In this document: positions 34,423 through 46,639 of the stretch, piece by piece | Layout: the number at the start of each line of letters is the position of its first letter | How positions within the stretch are numbered: the stretch's first letter is position 1 | Assembly: GCA_002914845.1 (NCBI GenBank) | Contig: JXTC01000468.1 | Location: 62,001-126,000, forward strand | Origin: Trema orientale | Taxonomy: Eukaryota; Streptophyta; Magnoliopsida; Rosales; Cannabaceae | Length of the DNA: 64,000 nt | Direction: 5' to 3' | Translations under genes and position numbers: made by a program | Notes under the pieces: generated by a model | What the model saw: only the letters and a program-made list of their open reading frames with translations | Told to the model about the DNA's origin: nothing | The model's database searches: none

Positions 34423-35478
34423 CGTATGTATCTTTTAGAGTAGAAATATTATACCATTTAGAACAAAATGAGTACTTATCAAGGTGTCTCCTATCTATTA
34501 CAGTAATTGAGTGTGTACATGGTATCCCTTCGAGTTGAAATTCAAGACAGGAGCATATTTTCTCGTTCAAATTAACTACAAATTGTTTTTCTCCTGCTTT
34601 TACTTGAAAATTTAGTGTATCAATTGCTAAACCTGCATATCAAATTATTATTCGATTAAATTTTAAGGTTCTTTTTTAATATAAATGGCTTCATAGTGTA
34701 ACATGAAAATAAAAAATAGTTTATGTATACATACCGACATTCGATATGCTGCTTCTAGCTTTTCTGTCATTTGCTTGTTTGTCTGATTGATTACTGGAAG
34801 TAAGATATAACCTACCTCTTCTTTTCTTTTTGAAAATCAAATTTGTAACATCTCTCTTAAAGCTTCAAGTAATAGAGTCACAAGTAATTCTCTTAGTTTT
34901 TTGATTGCCGAATTTATTGACTCTGCAATAATAGTTGTTTGTATATTAAACCGACGCCTTGGATAAAAAGAACGGGCCCATTTTTCAGGATTTGCTTTCA
35001 ACAAATAAGCTGTAATTTTGGGGTTCAAGTGCTTCAATGTAGACATAGCAGTATGGTAGTCTGTACCGGAATATGCTCTTGCAGCAGCTTAATATGTAGC
35101 AACCAAACCAACACATCTGAACTTAGTCCTCAAATTTTGTTGCAAATGATGCTCACATATGCCATTATATGCATTTGGATAAATCTCATTTACAGCTTTT
35201 GCTATACTTTTATGCTTATCTGATATGATGCACAAATCTTCGCGATCTCCAACAGCTTCTTTCAGTCTTTTGAAAAATCACTCCCATGCATCATTATTCT
35301 CTGAGTCCCCAATTCTAAAACTAAGTGGGAAAATTTGATTGTTTCCATCCTTAGCACAAGCTGCATATAATGTTCCTCCACATATAGTTGTCAAAAAAGT
35401 ACCATCTACCACTATAACAGGTCTGCAGTGCTTTCATCCTTGTATTGAAGCACCAAATGAAATAAAAAGATATTTAAA

Positions 35479-35824
35479 CCTGTAAAAATACAAAATTTTA
35501 AGTTTCTGATCTTATGGTTTAACCGTAAACAAGTTGTTCACTTTGTAGATGACATTTTTTATCACTATAAATAACTAGTTTCACCTAAATAAACAGACAA
35601 AAATGTATACATGTGGTTTACTTTGTAACTAATATCAAGTATGACAGCCTTTTGTTTTTCTTCAGTAACTATAAACAACTAGTATATGTAACAATAGACG
35701 TGCATAAATAGAGGTAATGACAAAGAAATAAGCATAAAATAAAACTTCTTTCTAAGTGTAGTGAGTGTAATAATCAAAAGTTATAAACAACAATAATATT
35801 TTTTTTGGGACTCAAGTAATCATA
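35479..35824 (-). repeat. MULE intron, copy 2 of a duplicated intron
   Basis: The donor follows GAGAACAACAG at 35824 and the acceptor is TTTTTACAG before FKYLFISFGA. The sequence matches the intron at 34075-34422 throughout, donor included (GTATGATTACTTGAGTCCC). Confidence 0.8.
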
Positions 35825-36859
35825 CCTGTTGTTCTCATCTTTTTCAATTCTAGTAAATGTGCCTGGATTTTTAGATTTTAACATGTGGAGATATAATGGT
35901 AGTAATCCATAACTTTTTTTCGGACAACCTCTTATGTTTTCCAACGCAGATTCCCTTGCCCTCCATGCTTTCTCATAACTAAGATCAAGTCCAAACTCTA
36001 ATCTCATGTCATTCATTAGTCCCCTCGGCTTGTATGATGCTTTTGGGTCACGCAATCTTTCTTTGATGCAATCACCTACAATTATTACACTTGCATGTCT
36101 GTTTTCAGTACTTCTGTAATTTAATGAACATGTATGAATTCTCTGGTATTTGACAACTCTAAACATCTCAGTGTTCCCTAATTTCCTTGCATGTAAATAC
36201 CAATTACAATTTTTATCAAGACAACTTACCCAAAACACTTTTGTGCATGACTTATCAACCCTATAATCAAAATGTTTCCTCATAGAAATTGTAGCAAGAA
36301 AGCTTTGTAGTGTTTTCTTAATTTCAATATTTGAAGACATTCTTGAACTTTTGACGTACTCAATGCTTCCTTCACTAATTATAGAAGTAACTTTCTTAAC
36401 CGATATTGCTGCACTACAAATTCCTTTTTGCTTGACAGATGATCCCAACTTGTCTTCCATTTCAATTATAAGTGGACAGTTCTTGTACTCTTTTTCATTC
36501 TTGATCAAATACATATACACAGCTAAATTGTTATCATTTTCCACTATCATTCCTTTACATGTTTCTATTTTTGCATCAAATGAAACTTTGAGCGAAATAG
36601 CACATGGATCCAAACTAAGATCTTTGTATATATTCTCTCCTTCAATTCCTCAAATTTAATGTCTTCTTATACCAAAAAAAGTTTAACTTCATGATCTACG
36701 TATTTATTCTTTGTAGTCCATCTTCTATTATAAGCAATAAAAAGTGTAATTTTGTCCATACCTGCAATTTATATAATCCAAAGAAGAATTTTACTAACTA
36801 TTTAAACAAATTTCCTAAAAGTAAACTAATCTGATATTTCAAAATTCAGACAACTAATA

Positions 36860-37830
36860 CATAAATGTAAACAATTAGTTTCAAAAGTAATACATAAATG
36901 TAAACAACTGGTTTAATTTATAAATCTACTTTGGCTATAATTAACTTTTTTTATTCTTGATAACTGTAAACAAGAAGTTTTAACTTCTACTAGAGAGGCG
37001 AAAATATAATCAACTAGTTTCAGAAGTAATAGTAAACAACTTGCTACGTCCAAGCCTAAAAAGAACCTAAACTGTAAACAATTGCTATAATTTATAGATC
37101 TGCTTTAGTTATAATTAACTTTTTTTTTTCCTGATAACTATAAACAAGAAGTTTCAACCTCTATAAGAGAGACAAAAATATAACCAACTGGTTTTAGAAC
37201 TAATAGTAAATAACTTGTTCACGTCTATGCTTAAAAAGAACTTAAACTGTAAACAACTGGTATAATTTATAGATCTGCTTCAGTGTTTTGGCTATAATTA
37301 ACTTTTTCTTTCCCGATAACTGTAAGTAAGAAGTTTCAACTTCTATAAGAGAGATAAAAATGTAACCAACTGGTTTCGAAACTAATAGTAAAAAACTTGT
37401 TCACGTCTATGCTTAAAAAGAACTTAAACTATAAACAACTAGTATAATTTACAGATCTGCTTCAGTGCTTTAACTATAATTAACTTTTTTTTCCCGATAA
37501 CTGTAAACAAGAAGTTTCAACCTCTATAAGAGAGACAAAAATATAACCAACTGGTTTCAGAACTAATAGTAAACAACTTGTTCACGTCTATACTTAAAAA
37601 GAACTTAAACTGTAAACAACTGGTATAATTTGCATATCTGCTTCAGTACTTTGGCTATAATTAACTTTTTTTTTTTCCTGATAACTGTAAACAAGAAGTT
37701 TCAACCTCTATTAGAGAGATAAAAATGTAACCAACTGGTTTCGCAAGTAATAATAAACAACTTGTTCACGTCTATACTTAAAAAGAAACTAAACTGTAAA
37801 CAACTGGTTTACATTTGTATCCAAGTATAT
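36860..37830. repeat. ~180-bp tandem array upstream of the MULE transposase
   Basis: Five units spaced 173-184 bp (GATAACTGTAAACAAGAAGT at about 36958, 37133, 37314, 37496 and 37680). Each also holds ACTGTAAACAACTGGTATAA and ACTTGTTCACGTCTATGCTT. The TGTAAAC motif occurs several times per unit and again in the introns and palindromes of the same element. Confidence 0.85.
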
Positions 37831-38149
37831 ATACATATCAATTCTATTATTCATTCGTATAGGAAATAAAACCTAATTAATAGTAAAGCAGCTCATTGTT
37901 TATATCCATAAATATAATTGTAAACTATCAAAAGAAATGTAAAAATTTATAAGAAATAGCTCTTCATTATTGAGTCACTCACTCTTTCTCCCTCTAAAGA
38001 TGCAATGAAGATGATGAAAAGCTTGCATTAATCTCCTATGGCTGATTCCGAGCTTTATCGGTAAAAGTGCCTCCGGTAGGTTAATTTTTTGCCGATGAAT
38101 CGACCACAAAACCCACTCCAAGCCGATTTATTCAACGAAGATGACAATT

Positions 38150-38310
38150 ACAGAGAGAGAAGAGAGAGTGTGCGATTTTAGAGAGAGATGAGAGAGATTT
38201 CAGGTATTTTTAGAGAGAGAGAGAGAAGAGAGCGTTCGGCCATTTTTAGAGAGAGAGAGGATAGCGTTCGATAATTTTTAGAGAGAGAAAGAAGAGAGAA
38301 TATGAAAGGG
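38150..38310. repeat. GA microsatellite in the MULE leader
   Basis: Runs of GAGAGAGAGA alternate with AAAATT and GCGTTCG; the 31-50 bp unit TTTTTAGAGAGAGAGAG..GCGTTCG occurs about three times. It would be the 5' leader of the minus-strand transposase transcript. Confidence 0.6.
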
Positions 38311-40903
38311 TCGATTTATTCACATTTACTTTTAAGGGTAATTTAGGTAGTTTACAAATAAAAAAGGGTATGAGTGGAAGATTATAAAAAAAACGGGTAA
38401 TCATATTTAGTTAAGGGTAATTGCCAAATTCCTCTAGTATTGGAGCACCATTCAAATAGGAAGCCACACCATTTTTGTGTTGGCATACCGCTTGGGTTAG
38501 GAGCAGTTACACACTTAATAAGATAGCTGATATTTGATATCTTCATATATAATTGTTTCTCTCTTAGTTTATGGGAATTTAGTACAAACAAACTTTTGGG
38601 TTTAGGTTTCTTTATAACTTATTTATTTGTGGATTCTTTTTGTTATTGGCATCAAGATTTTTAGCAAAGTATTTTTTTTACAATCTTGAATGCTTATGTG
38701 TGTAAAAAAGATTTAGGTGTATCTGGGATTTGGGTGTGTAGGAAATTTTATCAGACTTTTGTATCTCTTTTTGTCATAGTGGAATTTCTTCGCCATCTCT
38801 GACGTGTACGTAAGCTATATTTTGTAACTGAACCATAAAAATTCTTGTGTCACTAGTATTTTTTTTGTTATTTATATATTTTTACCGTATATAAATTTAA
38901 TTTGGCATTTGACACAACAAGTTAGTTATTCGTGCTTCCGCTGGTGCAACAAGTGGTATCAAGAGTTAGGTTCCTAATTTATTTGAATTTAGGCTTATTC
39001 TTTGTCGAATTATTTTGGGATTTTTGGCTTCTATGATGGCGACAACGACAAGGTATAAAATTGCAAAATTTGACGGGAGGAATATTTGTGAGTCTGAATA
39101 TGATTAGATTCCTCACTAATTGGATATATTTGAAGTAACGTTTATACACTCGTTATACGTCAATTTATTTTCAGAAAATTGGAAAGTTTGACTTCCTTGC
39201 ACATTGTATTTATGGGACGCAATGTACGGTCAAATTTGGTTCTGCCATTTGTAGGGTTAAGAATACAATAGATTATTGTGCCAGTCAGAATTTTTTGGGT
39301 CCTTTCCCTAACTTGTCTTTGGATGGTTTTTGTTTTTTCTGACATTTAGTGATGACTATGATAATGATGTAAAATTTTGTGAGAGTCAATTCTAAGGATG
39401 GGATAGTGAGACATAGCACTATTTGGAAGACATCACGATAGATTTTGGTTGTAGAATGTTTGAATAAAACTCTCTTGGTGAAAGCTTACTGCTTGCTTTC
39501 TTTTTGTTGGTTTGCCGAATAACTTTTGGATTGAAACTGATAATTTTTACTATTTGGTTGGTCCATGAATTGTAGGTATGGCTAGGTAATTCTACTAATT
39601 TTATATTTGAAATTATTTGATTGGCATACGCATGCTCACGTAAGTGATGGTATACTTGAGCGAATGACAATATTATTCTATGGATTTGAGTTTGTAGTGA
39701 ACAGCTTTTAATTGTGGTTAATTGAGCCATTATCACCAAGTTTGTTTATTAGCAGAGTTATTGAATTTGTTAAATTTGTCGTCCTATTTAATATAAGGGA
39801 GTTAGTATGTGCAAATACAATTTTTGGTATTTGTAAGCAGGTGAAGCTTCAAGTTGAAATTTATGTTAAAACTTTTGGTTCTATTACTTTATTTGTTGTT
39901 AGTAGAGAGAGAAAATTGCCTCATTGGTATAGTTTTGCAGAGTTAGTTTCTCTTGTATTAGCTGCGACAATTATAGTGATCAGCTTGGTTGATGTTCGGA
40001 AGTTCAGGTAATTCTGTGACAGTTATAGTGATTAGGTTAGTTGTTGTTCGGAAGTTCAGGCAGTGCTTGGACTTATTTGGTATTGCAGATTGTGATTAAC
40101 CCTTCGGAGTTTTGGAGGAGATAGCAAAAGGATTTGAGTCTTTTGGATTTGGCTTAATTTTGTGTGAAGGTGGAGATTGTTGAAACTATGGCTTGCAATT
40201 AAGCCATTTGGTTTGGGCCCAAGGCCCTTAAATGTCATACTTGATTTCCTTTAGTTGATGAAGCCCAATATACTTCATCTAGTTACCCTTTTATTGCTTA
40301 GTCGGTTACTTAGCATATATACATGTTGTACATGAAAAGTTGTCATATCCTTTGTGGCAGACGTGGGTGTGTGTGACGATACTGAGTATTGGAGCACCCT
40401 TTGGAATAGACAGCCACACCACTTTATTATTGGCTTACTGCTTGGGTCAGAAGCAGTCACACAATTGATAAGGTAGCCATATTTGATATCTCTGTGTACA
40501 ATTATCTCTCTCTTAGTTTGTGAAAATTTGGTACAAATAAGTTCTTGGGTTTTATTTTTTTGTAGCTTATTTATTTATAAGTTCCTTTTGTTATTGGTAT
40601 CAAGATAATTAGCAAAATATTTTCTTTGTCATCTCCGATGCTTTTGTGTGTGAGAGAGATTTAGGTGTATTTGGAATTTGTATGGGGGAAGTTTTGTCAG
40701 ACTTTTGTAATCTCTTTTTGTTATAGTGAAATTTCTTCATCGTCTCCGATATGAATGTAATCTATATTTTGTAGCTGAACCACGATAAATCTTTGCATTT
40801 CTAGTATTTTTTTTTTGTTATTTATATTTTGACATAAATCCATTTAATTTGGTGTTTGAAACAACAAGTTGGTTATTTTTGTTTTCGCTGGCACAACAAT
40901 AAC

Positions 40904-41880
40904 ATGTATGACATTAAAAGTGCAATCTTAATTAAGAAAATTAGAAATACAAATTATAGAATTTGACTTTAAATAGCATACGATCCAAAGTTTCCAGATT
41001 CTTCTTCAATTAGGTCCTTAAAAATCAGAAATCGACCCCATAGTTCATGAAATTCTCTCACTTTGACCCTCCATTCGAGATTAACTTTATTTTTCAGCTC
41101 TTTAATCAATTTTTGATTCCAACTTAAGTGAAAATACCACAATACCCTTGTGTGAAAATTGGTTTTCACAACAATACCTCTAATAGTATTCAATTTTCCT
41201 TTTAAGAGAGATAAATTAGGATTAAAATAGGTCAAAACATTAGATACAATTAATTGAGTCATAATACGAGGTACGATTTAATCCAATCAAATGATTTCTC
41301 ACCCGAAGAACTAAAAATGGTCAACTCATGAGCTTGCCTTATTTCTTTGTATATTTTGCAATGGGACCGAAAGGAGTAAGTACTAGACATTAATGTAAAA
41401 TTGATTTCCCTTCACAGCTTCGTATTTAGATAGGTTATGTCCTACTTCACACAAAGAACATCAAGTTTAGGTACCAAAATATACCTTTTCTTCCATTTTT
41501 TTTTTCTCACTTTTGTCAACTGTATTTTGTCATCCTTCAATTGGCATATAAATATAAACAAATCTATATATATACAGTAAATTCTATGTTTTCATTAATT
41601 AAAAAATAATGACTCACTTGTTATATAATTTAGTATTGAGAAATTTGATCCAATTATAATTAGGGATCCATTCCGTGAGTTGTAACCCAAAAGATGGAAT
41701 GAGAAAAAGTATCTGACCTCCAATCTAGAAGCAACATCAAGCTACTGCTGATCTAGAAGGGGCCAAACCAAGGACTGGGCAGTGTTTGCTTTCCCATAAA
41801 TGGATTGTAGTTCCTCAATATTGTATACAATGTGTCCCAACTGATTGTCTCTTTTTTTTTTCCAACGAATAAGATAGTTG
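40904..41880. other. Former P3 intron or upstream flank, no exon seen
   Basis: This resumes the host sequence after the Copia target duplication. Upstream exons of P3 should lie here if the locus was once whole, but no VNAAAV-like or signal-peptide exon is readable. An open minus-strand frame at 40969-41262 has no family match. Confidence 0.4.
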
Positions 41881-42130
41881 ATAGTGATTAGGGATTATTA
41901 AGTATTTTTTACTAGTTTTATTTTTTTATTAAAAAAAATAATTGACCAATTCATTAGGTTACCCATATTTTTTGTTTTAAATAACTTTCTGTATTTATAT
42001 ATGTATTAATTATAATAAATATTTTGGTAAATATACTAATATTATTCTAGCTATTGGATTAAAATCCAATGGTCCAAATTAAAGTACCCATCTATGGAGC
42101 AAAAGCAAAAATTTCTATTGAAATATCACC
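41880..42130. mobile_element. MITE right-end piece (M4)
   Basis: It ends with CATCTATGGAGCAAAAGC and TTTCTATTGAAATATCACC at 42130, which is the right end of the M1 family, followed by (AT)n. The opposite end was not found, so the left border is a guess. Confidence 0.45.
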
Positions 42131-42152
42131 ATATACATATATATATATATAT

Positions 42153-45100
42153 GGGTGACGTTTTAATTGAGATTTTTGTTTTTGCTCTATGGATGGATAA
42201 GATTGATCAAGTTGAATATGACCTATAATAGTAAGTAATTTCATCTATTTCCATTATTCGATTAATTAATGTTTCATTCAAATATTTTTCCTTTTTTATT
42301 TCTTTTCTTTTAATTTAAAATTATAAGTTTAATTTTTTAAATTGTATTTAATCTGAACGTAATTTGCTACTAATAGGAATAAGTAATTTTTTTTGAGAAT
42401 ATAAATAACATTTTTTTTATAGGAAGTAACGTTAGTTTTTTCTTTTTTTTTTGAAAGGGTATAATGTTAGTTTCGAAATTATAAAAAAGAAGGAATAATT
42501 TTTTAATGAAAAATATAATATATACAGTTAGTTCTTCAGAAAGAAATATATATATATATACATATATATACACGGTTAGTTGTTTTTTATTTTATTTTTA
42601 ATAAAAATCAACAATAGAATGAAATTGTTGATCATCATTTGCATAATGTGCTTTGAAGAGTCTCTTAAATTCTTCCGATGTTATGCCTTCTACATTCTAC
42701 ATAACCTTAATAGTTTCCCACCAATTGATAGCATTTCCCATCAAATGAGATATAGCAAATACAACCCAAAACTCTCTAGGGATACCAAGGGTTTGTAAGT
42801 ATCGTGTCATCTCATGCAACTATGCGTTGGCAACTAGTGGGTTTGGGGTTCCATCATACTGTCTAGGCTGAAGGCGCATAAACTTCTGGAGGTGGTTAGC
42901 TTGATCGGGTTGACGCTCTTGATGAGGTTGAGGTTGAGGCTGAGGCTGATAGTTGGGACCTTGCATCTCAAGGAAAGCATGACATATTGCTGCTAAAAAT
43001 TGGTTGAAGTCTTGTGGAAGTGGAGGGGGCTCGACACTATGTTGGTGCCTCAGGGCTCTCCTAGGAGGCAATTTTGAAAGTCTGAAACGATATATCAAAC
43101 TGTTAGTGAGATAATGATGCATGCTGTCATAAATATAATTTCAATCTAGTTTAATAATGCTACATCTAGGGTATTTAAATCTCCGGCTCTGATACGATAA
43201 TTTCTGTCACGACCCAAACCCCGGGCCAGTGGCAGAAAGAAAATTTCATTAGAATTGGAAATTCCCTAATTTATTTAAAAAAAAAAAAGTCTAAAAAGTT
43301 TTGAATTTTTAAAACAGTCCAGCGAAGAAAAATACTTGAAATTCCAACCAGTGAACCTATCCCACAGTTCGTAGTCACCAATAAATATAGACCGAATAAT
43401 TATTAGAAAAACTAAATTTAAATAGTTAATCAAGTATCACCATTCACACCTCAACATCAAGTAGTAGTATGGCATATATAGCTTACAGACATATTCAAAA
43501 ATAGTATACTTGGTTCAAATACTAGCATAATTCATGTATTTAACAACTCATAAATACAAGTCTTAAATCCATACTTCTAGCATTATCAGGTTACGAACTA
43601 CAAGTAAAAGATAGCCTCTTAATCCATTGTTGGTCACCAATGTCACACTTGACACCACCTGTAGAGAAAGTAGGGGTGAGTATAAAATGCCCAATAGGTT
43701 ACCCAATTACTTTTTTTTTTCGGAAAATATTTTTATAATTTTCAAAACACCTACATGGTTAGTAGTTCTGGAAAGCATTTTTAAGTATTAAGCATTCAAA
43801 ATATATATAGAAAACTAAAACATAAAATCATGCTAAAAACCAAAACCAGATATCAAGGTCAAAACATATCGAAAACCATGATAAAATAAACATAATGTAC
43901 ATCACATAAATCAACACATCCCATGAGCTTTTATCCTCTCATCACGACTAGAGCAACTTATACTACATGTATTGAGTGCTACCTAACTGACATCTATCTC
44001 TAAAGAACAGAGAGATACCTATGTGTCTAATCCTACTAAGTCGAAGGGGCACCGAATGTCTACACCTACTGAATAGAGATAGTCAGAAAACAAACCTCGC
44101 GCAGATTTACGGGCTCTCACTGAGGGCGGGTATACTAATCCACCCACTACAACACCGCAATGCCTAATATGACTCTGATATGAATTGTGTAATATGTGAA
44201 GTCTCAAACAACTATGTAATGGTTTAACATTCTAGACGTGTTCTGATTTTTAAATAAAAATCTATTTTGTGCTCTAAAATATTCGGCAGTATAGCACCTA
44301 TGATTTAATCAAACCCAAAAATAAAACTTGCACAAAACTACTTGAAAAATATCCAGAGCAGTCAACAGTGTCTCATAATTCCACAATTCACCAAAACAAT
44401 TATTCAAAACAGTTTAATTTAATAAAATCACAAAATTTCACTTTTTCACAATATATTCTAATTTTTATGAAAAACAATAGAAAACAATATGATTGGATTC
44501 CCTACCTCGATTAGGTAGCAATATGATGCTATAGAGTGTGTTTCATGCCATTTGGTGATCGTTCGGAGGGTCGAATGTCATTTTCAAATCCTCGATTGTT
44601 TGTGAAACGAAAATTCGATTTTCCAACGGAGCTTCAATTTATGAAACGAATGTCACCACTGAATTCTTAGCATCTAAGTTAGCTAGGTCAGACATATAAC
44701 TTGACCAAATTGGGCTAGGGCCAAAACCTGATCACGACACACAAAACGAGGCAAATCTAAGCCGTTTGATCTCGTTTTCCGTGTCCATCACTAAATATAG
44801 TCAATATATATCTCATTTTTCACCATTTCATGCCTATATCACAAATATAATATTAATACTATGAGTCAATGTTCGAAACTATATGCTCAAAACTGTTCAA
44901 AAATGGAAAAATTCAATCCGGATAATTTCGAGTTAAGAGATATATACCATGTGATTCCTCTCATCGAGACGAATTTGGGATGCCCAAGCTTGTGGCCAGA
45001 ATCGTCGCCGTAATTGAATTTTCTCCGTGGCAGTTTTTAGCTTCCTACCGGCGAACGGTGGCTCTGGTTGTCTCGATGCTTCAGTGGCGAGCTGGTCTCG

Positions 45101-45526
45101 GCGGCGCGCTTCCGATTTGGTAGTTAGCAGCGGTCAACGACGAGCGGAGGAGTGGCAGTGGTGGACTCTCGGTTACCGATGTTAATAGCTTCTTTAATTT
45201 TTTTTTTTTTTACCTGTTTCTGTCAAAGTGAGGAAGAGAATGAGAGTGGGAAGAGGGAGAGAAGGAAAAGTCTTTTACTTTTCAAAATAAGAGTAGGTCT
45301 CACAAAAAAATAATAATAAAATAAAAATATATGTAAAATGTTAAAAAAAAAAAAAACAAGCGGGTTTTTACATAAATAGTTTTTTATATTTATATACGTA
45401 TGGCTGGATTTTTGTTTTATGATAAAATTACTAATATCATTATAAATATCATATCAAAATCCAATAGTCCAAATAAAAGTACCTATCAATGGAGCAAAAA
45501 TAAAAATCTTCATTGAAACATGACCC
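42153..45526. mobile_element. M1-family MITE (M3) split by a Gypsy insertion
   Basis: The left end GGGTGACGTTTTAATTGAG (42153) and right end CTTCATTGAAACATGACCC (45526) pair as inverted repeats and both abut (AT)n. Sequence just inside the left end matches the right interior of M1, and the reverse, so M3 lies inverted to M1. Between about 42620 and 45372 it is occupied by Gypsy sequence, which accounts for its 3.4-kb span against 868 bp for M1. Confidence 0.75.
42620..45372 (-). mobile_element. Gypsy fossil E: LTR, primer site and GAG remnant
   Basis: The LTR spans 43205-45372 on the minus strand, from TGTAAAAACCCGCTTG to GGGTTTGGGTCGTGACA. A Met-tRNA primer site (TATCGTATCAGAGC, about 43184-43198) follows it. 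A GAG region lies at about 42640-43122, with PPRRALRHQHSVEPPP, a Gln/Pro stretch and RQYDGTPNPL. Protease, polymerase, integrase and the second LTR are absent. It is a broken fossil with at least a few breaks in the GAG remnant. Confidence 0.75.
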
Positions 45527-45954
45527 ATATATATGTAGATGTTATAAAGTCAGTTAATTCTCATCATGATATAATATGTAGAGACAAAAACATTATAAAA
45601 TAAAAACTTTTGTATCAAATTTTTGTCCATTATTATATTGAGTAGTTTGTTTCATCAACTCAAAGAACAAAAATAATTTATGAACTCAAACGGAATCTAA
45701 GCAGACCTAACCATTCCGATATAATCTAAAAACTTTAGATTAAATGATAATGAATTAGTAGACAACTCTCTTATCATGAAGTAGTGATCTCACCCGAAAT
45801 CGCCTACCCGTAAAACCCAAAAATTCTTTCTAGGAATATATATATATATATATATATTAGCCAATACTTTTCATTAATCTAAGAACCCTTTTAGAAAATG
45901 TGGTTAAACTTATACTTACTTTTTAAGCAATTTTATATAATATATATATATATG
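45527..45954. other. AT-rich spacer
   Basis: No gene; (AT)n near 45837-45857 and 45938-45953. Confidence 0.4.
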
Positions 45955-46536
45955 TGTTAGTTTCATGAAACTATACCTGAAAGATTGACGAAAGGGTAGT
46001 CTAAACACCCCTATAGCATAGAAGAGCTTCTTCATTTGTTTGGTGATACAGCGTAGGAAAAAAATAAAAAAAGACGGAAAGCTGGAATTTCCGGTAGACT
46101 ACTTGGAGTTTCCAGTTTACCACCCCAGTCTACCACACTAATAACAGTCTATCAATTTTTCGTCCAAAAAAGTGATTAACTATCTGGAAGAGTCGGTATA
46201 CAGGATCAGTCTGCTATCCGTTTTCGGTAAAAAGAACCGGTCCATCACCCAAGCTACCGATTTGCGATTTCAACCTTTTTTACTACCTATTTTTACATTT
46301 TTTCCCTTTATTTCGTTACTAGATTTCGAATATTTTAATGTTTTTATTAGTGTTTTGTATCTTGTCTAGTTTTTCGATATATTGTAAGCCATGAGGCCCT
46401 TTTACTATAGAGTTTTGAGTTAATTAATAAAATTTCAGAGAAAGAAAGTATCTCCTTTCTTCCCAAATTTTTGGTATTCTATGAAAATCAACGTTTGTTT
46501 GAAGCCTATTTTCTAGTATTCGTGAGCGAATCAACA
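45955..46536 (+). mobile_element. Candidate LTR of unknown family
   Basis: It begins TGTTAGTTTCATG and ends GAGCGAATCAACA, giving TGTT/AACA ends. It contains a late AATAAAATT polyadenylation-like signal and repeated short motifs (GTCTACCA/GTAGAC). No matching target duplication or clear primer site was found, and the Copia LTR after 47850 is not similar. Low certainty. Confidence 0.35.
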
Positions 46537-46639
46537 GGTTATAGTAGGTTATCCCTAATTTTTGAAAAAATCTTTCTCATCAGACGCTTCCGCTATATCA
46601 ATGGGATATACTAGAAGCTGCGATAAGATGATCCAAACC

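Larger units (their letters stand above)
33814..36759 (-). pseudogene. MuDR-family transposase, decayed
   Basis: The start is the ATG at 36759 (MDKITLFIAYNRRWTTKNKY, the usual N-terminal domain) just after a TGCAG acceptor. A stop (FLV*EDIKFEEL) and a one-base shift near 36620 follow. Exon 36613-35825 has the DNA-binding domain (KHFDYRVDKSCTKVFWVSC). Next comes FKYLFISFGASIQG and the catalytic core: PVIVVDGTFLTTICGG (first Asp), FRIGDSENNDAWE (second Asp) and CEHHLQQN. TGA replaces expected Trp twice (before KHCRP and after NDAWE) and TAA occurs before AAARAYSG. A SWIM zinc finger (CSCLEFQLEGIPCTH) lies at about 34500-34560. The tail has PGRRKIKRYPSEGE and stops at 33814. Introns: 35479-35824, 34636-34733 and about 33986-34422. 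The enzyme would be inactive. Confidence 0.85.
31531..38425 (-). mobile_element. Mutator-like element (MULE) nested in the Copia 5' LTR
   Basis: The ends are diverged inverted repeats: left GTGGAAATTATACCTAGTAC then CCGTTTTTG, right (reversed) GGCAATTACCC then GATTACCCGTTTTTT. The 5' LTR is collinear with the 3' LTR only outside this segment. I could not see a clear 9-bp target duplication. It contains one transposase gene on the minus strand (about 33814-36759), a GA-rich leader region (38150-38300), a 180-bp tandem array and a duplicated palindrome block. Length, about 6.9 kb, is usual for a plant MULE. Confidence 0.8.
31455..40898 (+). mobile_element. Old Copia LTR element with ATAAC target duplication
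   Basis: The 5' LTR starts TGTTGGAATTATGG at 31455 and, after a nested Mutator-like element, ends at 38951. A Met-tRNA primer site (TGGTATCAAGAG, about 38954) follows. A short interior of about 1.2 kb begins with a GAG-like start near 39034 (MATTTRYKIAKFDGR). A purine-rich tract precedes the 3' LTR (40178-40898, ending CGCTGGCACAACA). ATAAC flanks the whole at 31450-31454 and 40899-40903. The LTRs differ at roughly one site in seven in their first 65 bp, so insertion was millions of years ago. It lacks most of the polyprotein and is a broken, non-autonomous fossil. Confidence 0.88.

Noticed and set aside
44019-44207. Minus-strand frame of 62 codons
   Set aside because: It lies wholly within the LTR of Gypsy fossil E.
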